This document shows, piece by piece, positions 62,514 to 64,000 of a DNA stretch of 64,000 nucleotides. The stretch is from Closterium sp. NIES-65 (Eukaryota > Streptophyta > Zygnematophyceae > Desmidiales > Closteriaceae): NCBI GenBank assembly GCA_948144175.1, contig CANXME010000532.1, positions 1,801,001 through 1,865,000 of the forward strand, given 5' to 3'. The stretch's first letter is position 1, and each line of letters begins with the position of its first letter. The notes beneath the pieces were generated by a model. The model ran no database searches and was not told the origin of the DNA. It saw only the letters and a program-made list of their open reading frames with translations. The translations under genes were made by a program, and so were the position numbers.

Positions 62514-63328
62514 GTAATCCTGCATGTGAAATGGCCTTGAACTTGTGCTCGGAATGTGTGGTGACTTTGTGATTCACCCTGGGCTTGCTTTGCTTTGCTT
62601 TGCTTGACTGGTCTTGTGACCCCTTGTTCTCCCCCACTTTGCCTATGGGGGTGTGTCAGAACATATAGCTTATACATTTGTGTAGGCTGTAGTGGGGTAG
62701 CCCATATGGGGTACAACCCAATAAGGGTTAGTACTTGTACCCAACTCTTTCATAGTTGAATCATTCTCGTTTCAGTATTCACATCAAGAACTCAAGGATG
62801 AGTTTGTGATGAAGAGCCCGAGCCTTGGTGTCAAGCCTCAAGTGATTTCGAAGCTCGCCAAAAGGGTACACCTCAAGATATTGAAGATAGTTACATTACT
62901 TTGTGTAGTGTAACATTTCACTTTGTGTAGGCCCTAGTGAAGGGTAGTTTCGAGACCCTTCGTGGTTGGGGACAGTGTGGCACTGTTCCACATTACTGTA
63001 CCTCGGCTCTTGGGGTTTGAAGGAGCTGGGAGTCATTCCCAACTCGTAACTCTTCATATCTCTTCCTATTTTGTGTTCTAAGACTATAGTGGCTGCCATA
63101 GTGCCGTTCGTTCAAACCGACACTGTGTTGTCAATACTTGGTGAAATTGTGCGATCTAAATTGCCTATTGTAGGCGATGTTCAGACGCTCCAGATCCAAG
63201 TTGAATCAGGTCATTTGAAGCTGTGACCAGAGCGCTATGAACGTTTGAAGCCGCTGTGCAGAAAACCGGCTGTGCACTCTATCTTTCGTTTTAAGCACAT
63301 TGGAGCCTATTGTGACTATAACAGGTGC

Positions 63329-64000
63329 GCAAGGGGAAGACCGTGGTGTAACGCGAGTAGTCGTCAACAACCAGCAGAAAGTACCGCTCGCGGTCCTTCC
63401 CACTGACGCGGGCTGGGCCCCACAGGTCCATGTGTAGGGTCTGCAGGGGAGCAGTCTTCGGGAGAAACGAGGAAGAGTGAGGAGCGGCGCGCTGCCGCCC
63501 CTTGACACAGGGAAGAGAGGGAGGAGCAGGCGAGGGTGGGAGGGGAGGGAGAACCCTGGGAAGGCGAGAGACAAGGACACGGCGGTGCATGCTACGAAGG
63601 CGCTGCACTGAGGGGTGACCAAGACGGTGGTGCCAAAGGAGGGTCTGGTGCGACAAAGCGCGACACGAGCAGGGGGCCGCTAGTTGAACTGACGCAGACG
63701 CAGACGCAGTGACTTGAGGGGACACAGTAGTCAGTGTGTACAGACTCGAGCCAGGCGCACGGGTAAACGTGGCTAGGTGCCGGCTCGTCCGGGAGCACGT
63801 ATAGTGGGTTACGCGCTGACCTCCAGGAGTGAATTGGTCAACCCACTGGTCCTGGAGGTCAGCACCACTTACCAAGTTCGTAGAGAACAAGGGGAGGTGA
63901 AGACCTTACAGGGAGCCAGACGGGACCGCCGGACACGGCAGGACCGTGGAGGAGTGTGCAAGGACTGGACCCCCAGAGGGGTCTGCCAGGGAAACTGCAA
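63329..64000 (-). pseudogene. pol: Element H2 pol: protease end to integrase core, cut by window edge
   Basis: Minus strand, entering from the right window edge. Reads the region after the protease active site ([13 protein letters not shown], 63888-63850), then LYTLTT, the integrase zinc region (HHRLGHPS, about 63633; [13 protein letters not shown], 63510) and the first half of the core (HMDLWGPARV 63432, [17 protein letters not shown] 63390-63340). A TAA near 63906 interrupts the frame (relatives read TCA). It continues at 45314 beyond element G. The 5' part with gag and LTR lies outside the window. Confidence 0.85.

Larger units (their letters stand above)
51285..62783 (+). mobile_element. 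Element F: short-LTR copia element, gag-deleted, hosting element D
   Basis: The 5' LTR is 51285-51414 and the 3' LTR is 62654-62783 (130 bp each, four differences). The primer site TGGTATCGAGCAGG is at 51415. Target duplication TCAAG. The leader is split by element D. The capsid domain of gag is missing, pol has one TAG and one frameshift, and the RT motif is YVDN, so F could move only with help. Confidence 0.95.
45315..63323 (+). mobile_element. Element G: copia retrotransposon with 829-bp LTRs, hosting F
   Basis: The 5' LTR is 45315-46143. The 3' LTR is 50990-51284 plus 62789-63323 (830 bp after removing F). The termini are TGTTGGTGCAACC..CTATAACA. Perfect target duplication GGTGC (45310-45314 and 63324-63328). 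The LTRs differ at roughly 25 sites, so G is older than B or E. A third copia lineage in the window: long LTRs, canonical CCHC knuckle and lower-GC coding sequence. Confidence 0.96.
50990..63323 (+). repeat. Element G 3' LTR, interrupted by element F
   Basis: Halves 50990-51284 and 62789-63323, separated by F with a TCAAG duplication (51280-51284 and 62784-62788). Confidence 0.95.

Overview
This looks like nuclear DNA of a streptophyte, meaning a land plant or a charophyte green alga. The evidence is a spliced plant-type subtilase gene, LTR retrotransposons primed by the plant-type initiator-Met tRNA site (TGGTATCAGAGC), and dense nesting of Ty1/copia elements. A charophyte alga is my guess from the GC-rich coding sequence; the species cannot be fixed from the window. 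About nine tenths of the window is transposon. I found one host gene.

Layout. (1) 1-441 is the 5' end of a minus-strand copia element cut by the window edge. (2) 710-11740 is the 3' end of an old family-B copia element. It was hit by two TRIMs (918-1262, 1813-2158), by the copia element A (2369-11520) and by a solo TRIM LTR (11588-11729). A itself carries a 375-bp TRIM (4476-4850) in its gag-pol and a 1.5-kb non-autonomous element N (9966-11496) in its 3' LTR. (3) 11744-20385 holds two related inverted-repeat DNA elements, M1 and M2. M2 is split by copia element C (12553-20211), whose 3' LTR carries a TA-flanked MITE. (4) 20386-26885 is host DNA with a palindromic MITE and an eight-exon minus-strand subtilase gene (CDS 25294 to 21038). 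(5) 26886-40421 is a young family-B copia element with the very young copia element E (32657-40149) inside its 3' LTR. (6) 40452-45314 and 63329-64000 are broken copia elements: I (plus strand), then H1 and H2 (minus strand). (7) 45315-63323 is copia element G inside H2. G's 3' LTR carries F (51285-62783), and F's leader carries the minus-strand, RT-less element D (51736-56758).

Insertion boundaries were worked out by hand from TG..CA termini and 5-bp target duplications: A CTCAT/CTCAC, N ATTCT, C AGTGA, B AAATA, E TTAAG, G GGTGC, F TCAAG, D CCCCG, TRIMs GAGCC/GAACC, AGAGG, TACTA/TACTG and TTATT. LTR lengths match within each intact pair.

How the parts relate. A, C, E, F, D, H1, H2, J and N form one copia family. 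Its members have 123-134-bp LTRs and long GC-rich leaders. Their gag carries a Gly-rich tail and an unusual Cys/His finger, and the IN-RT linker holds GGAEP repeats. The most notable find is a tiny TRIM family (four insertions). It shares the 5' LTR terminus, primer site and polypurine tract of that copia family, so it is probably mobilised by it. In its best copy a tRNA-Glu-like Pol III promoter is built across the LTR end: A box in the LTR, primer site where the anticodon arm would be, B box just downstream.
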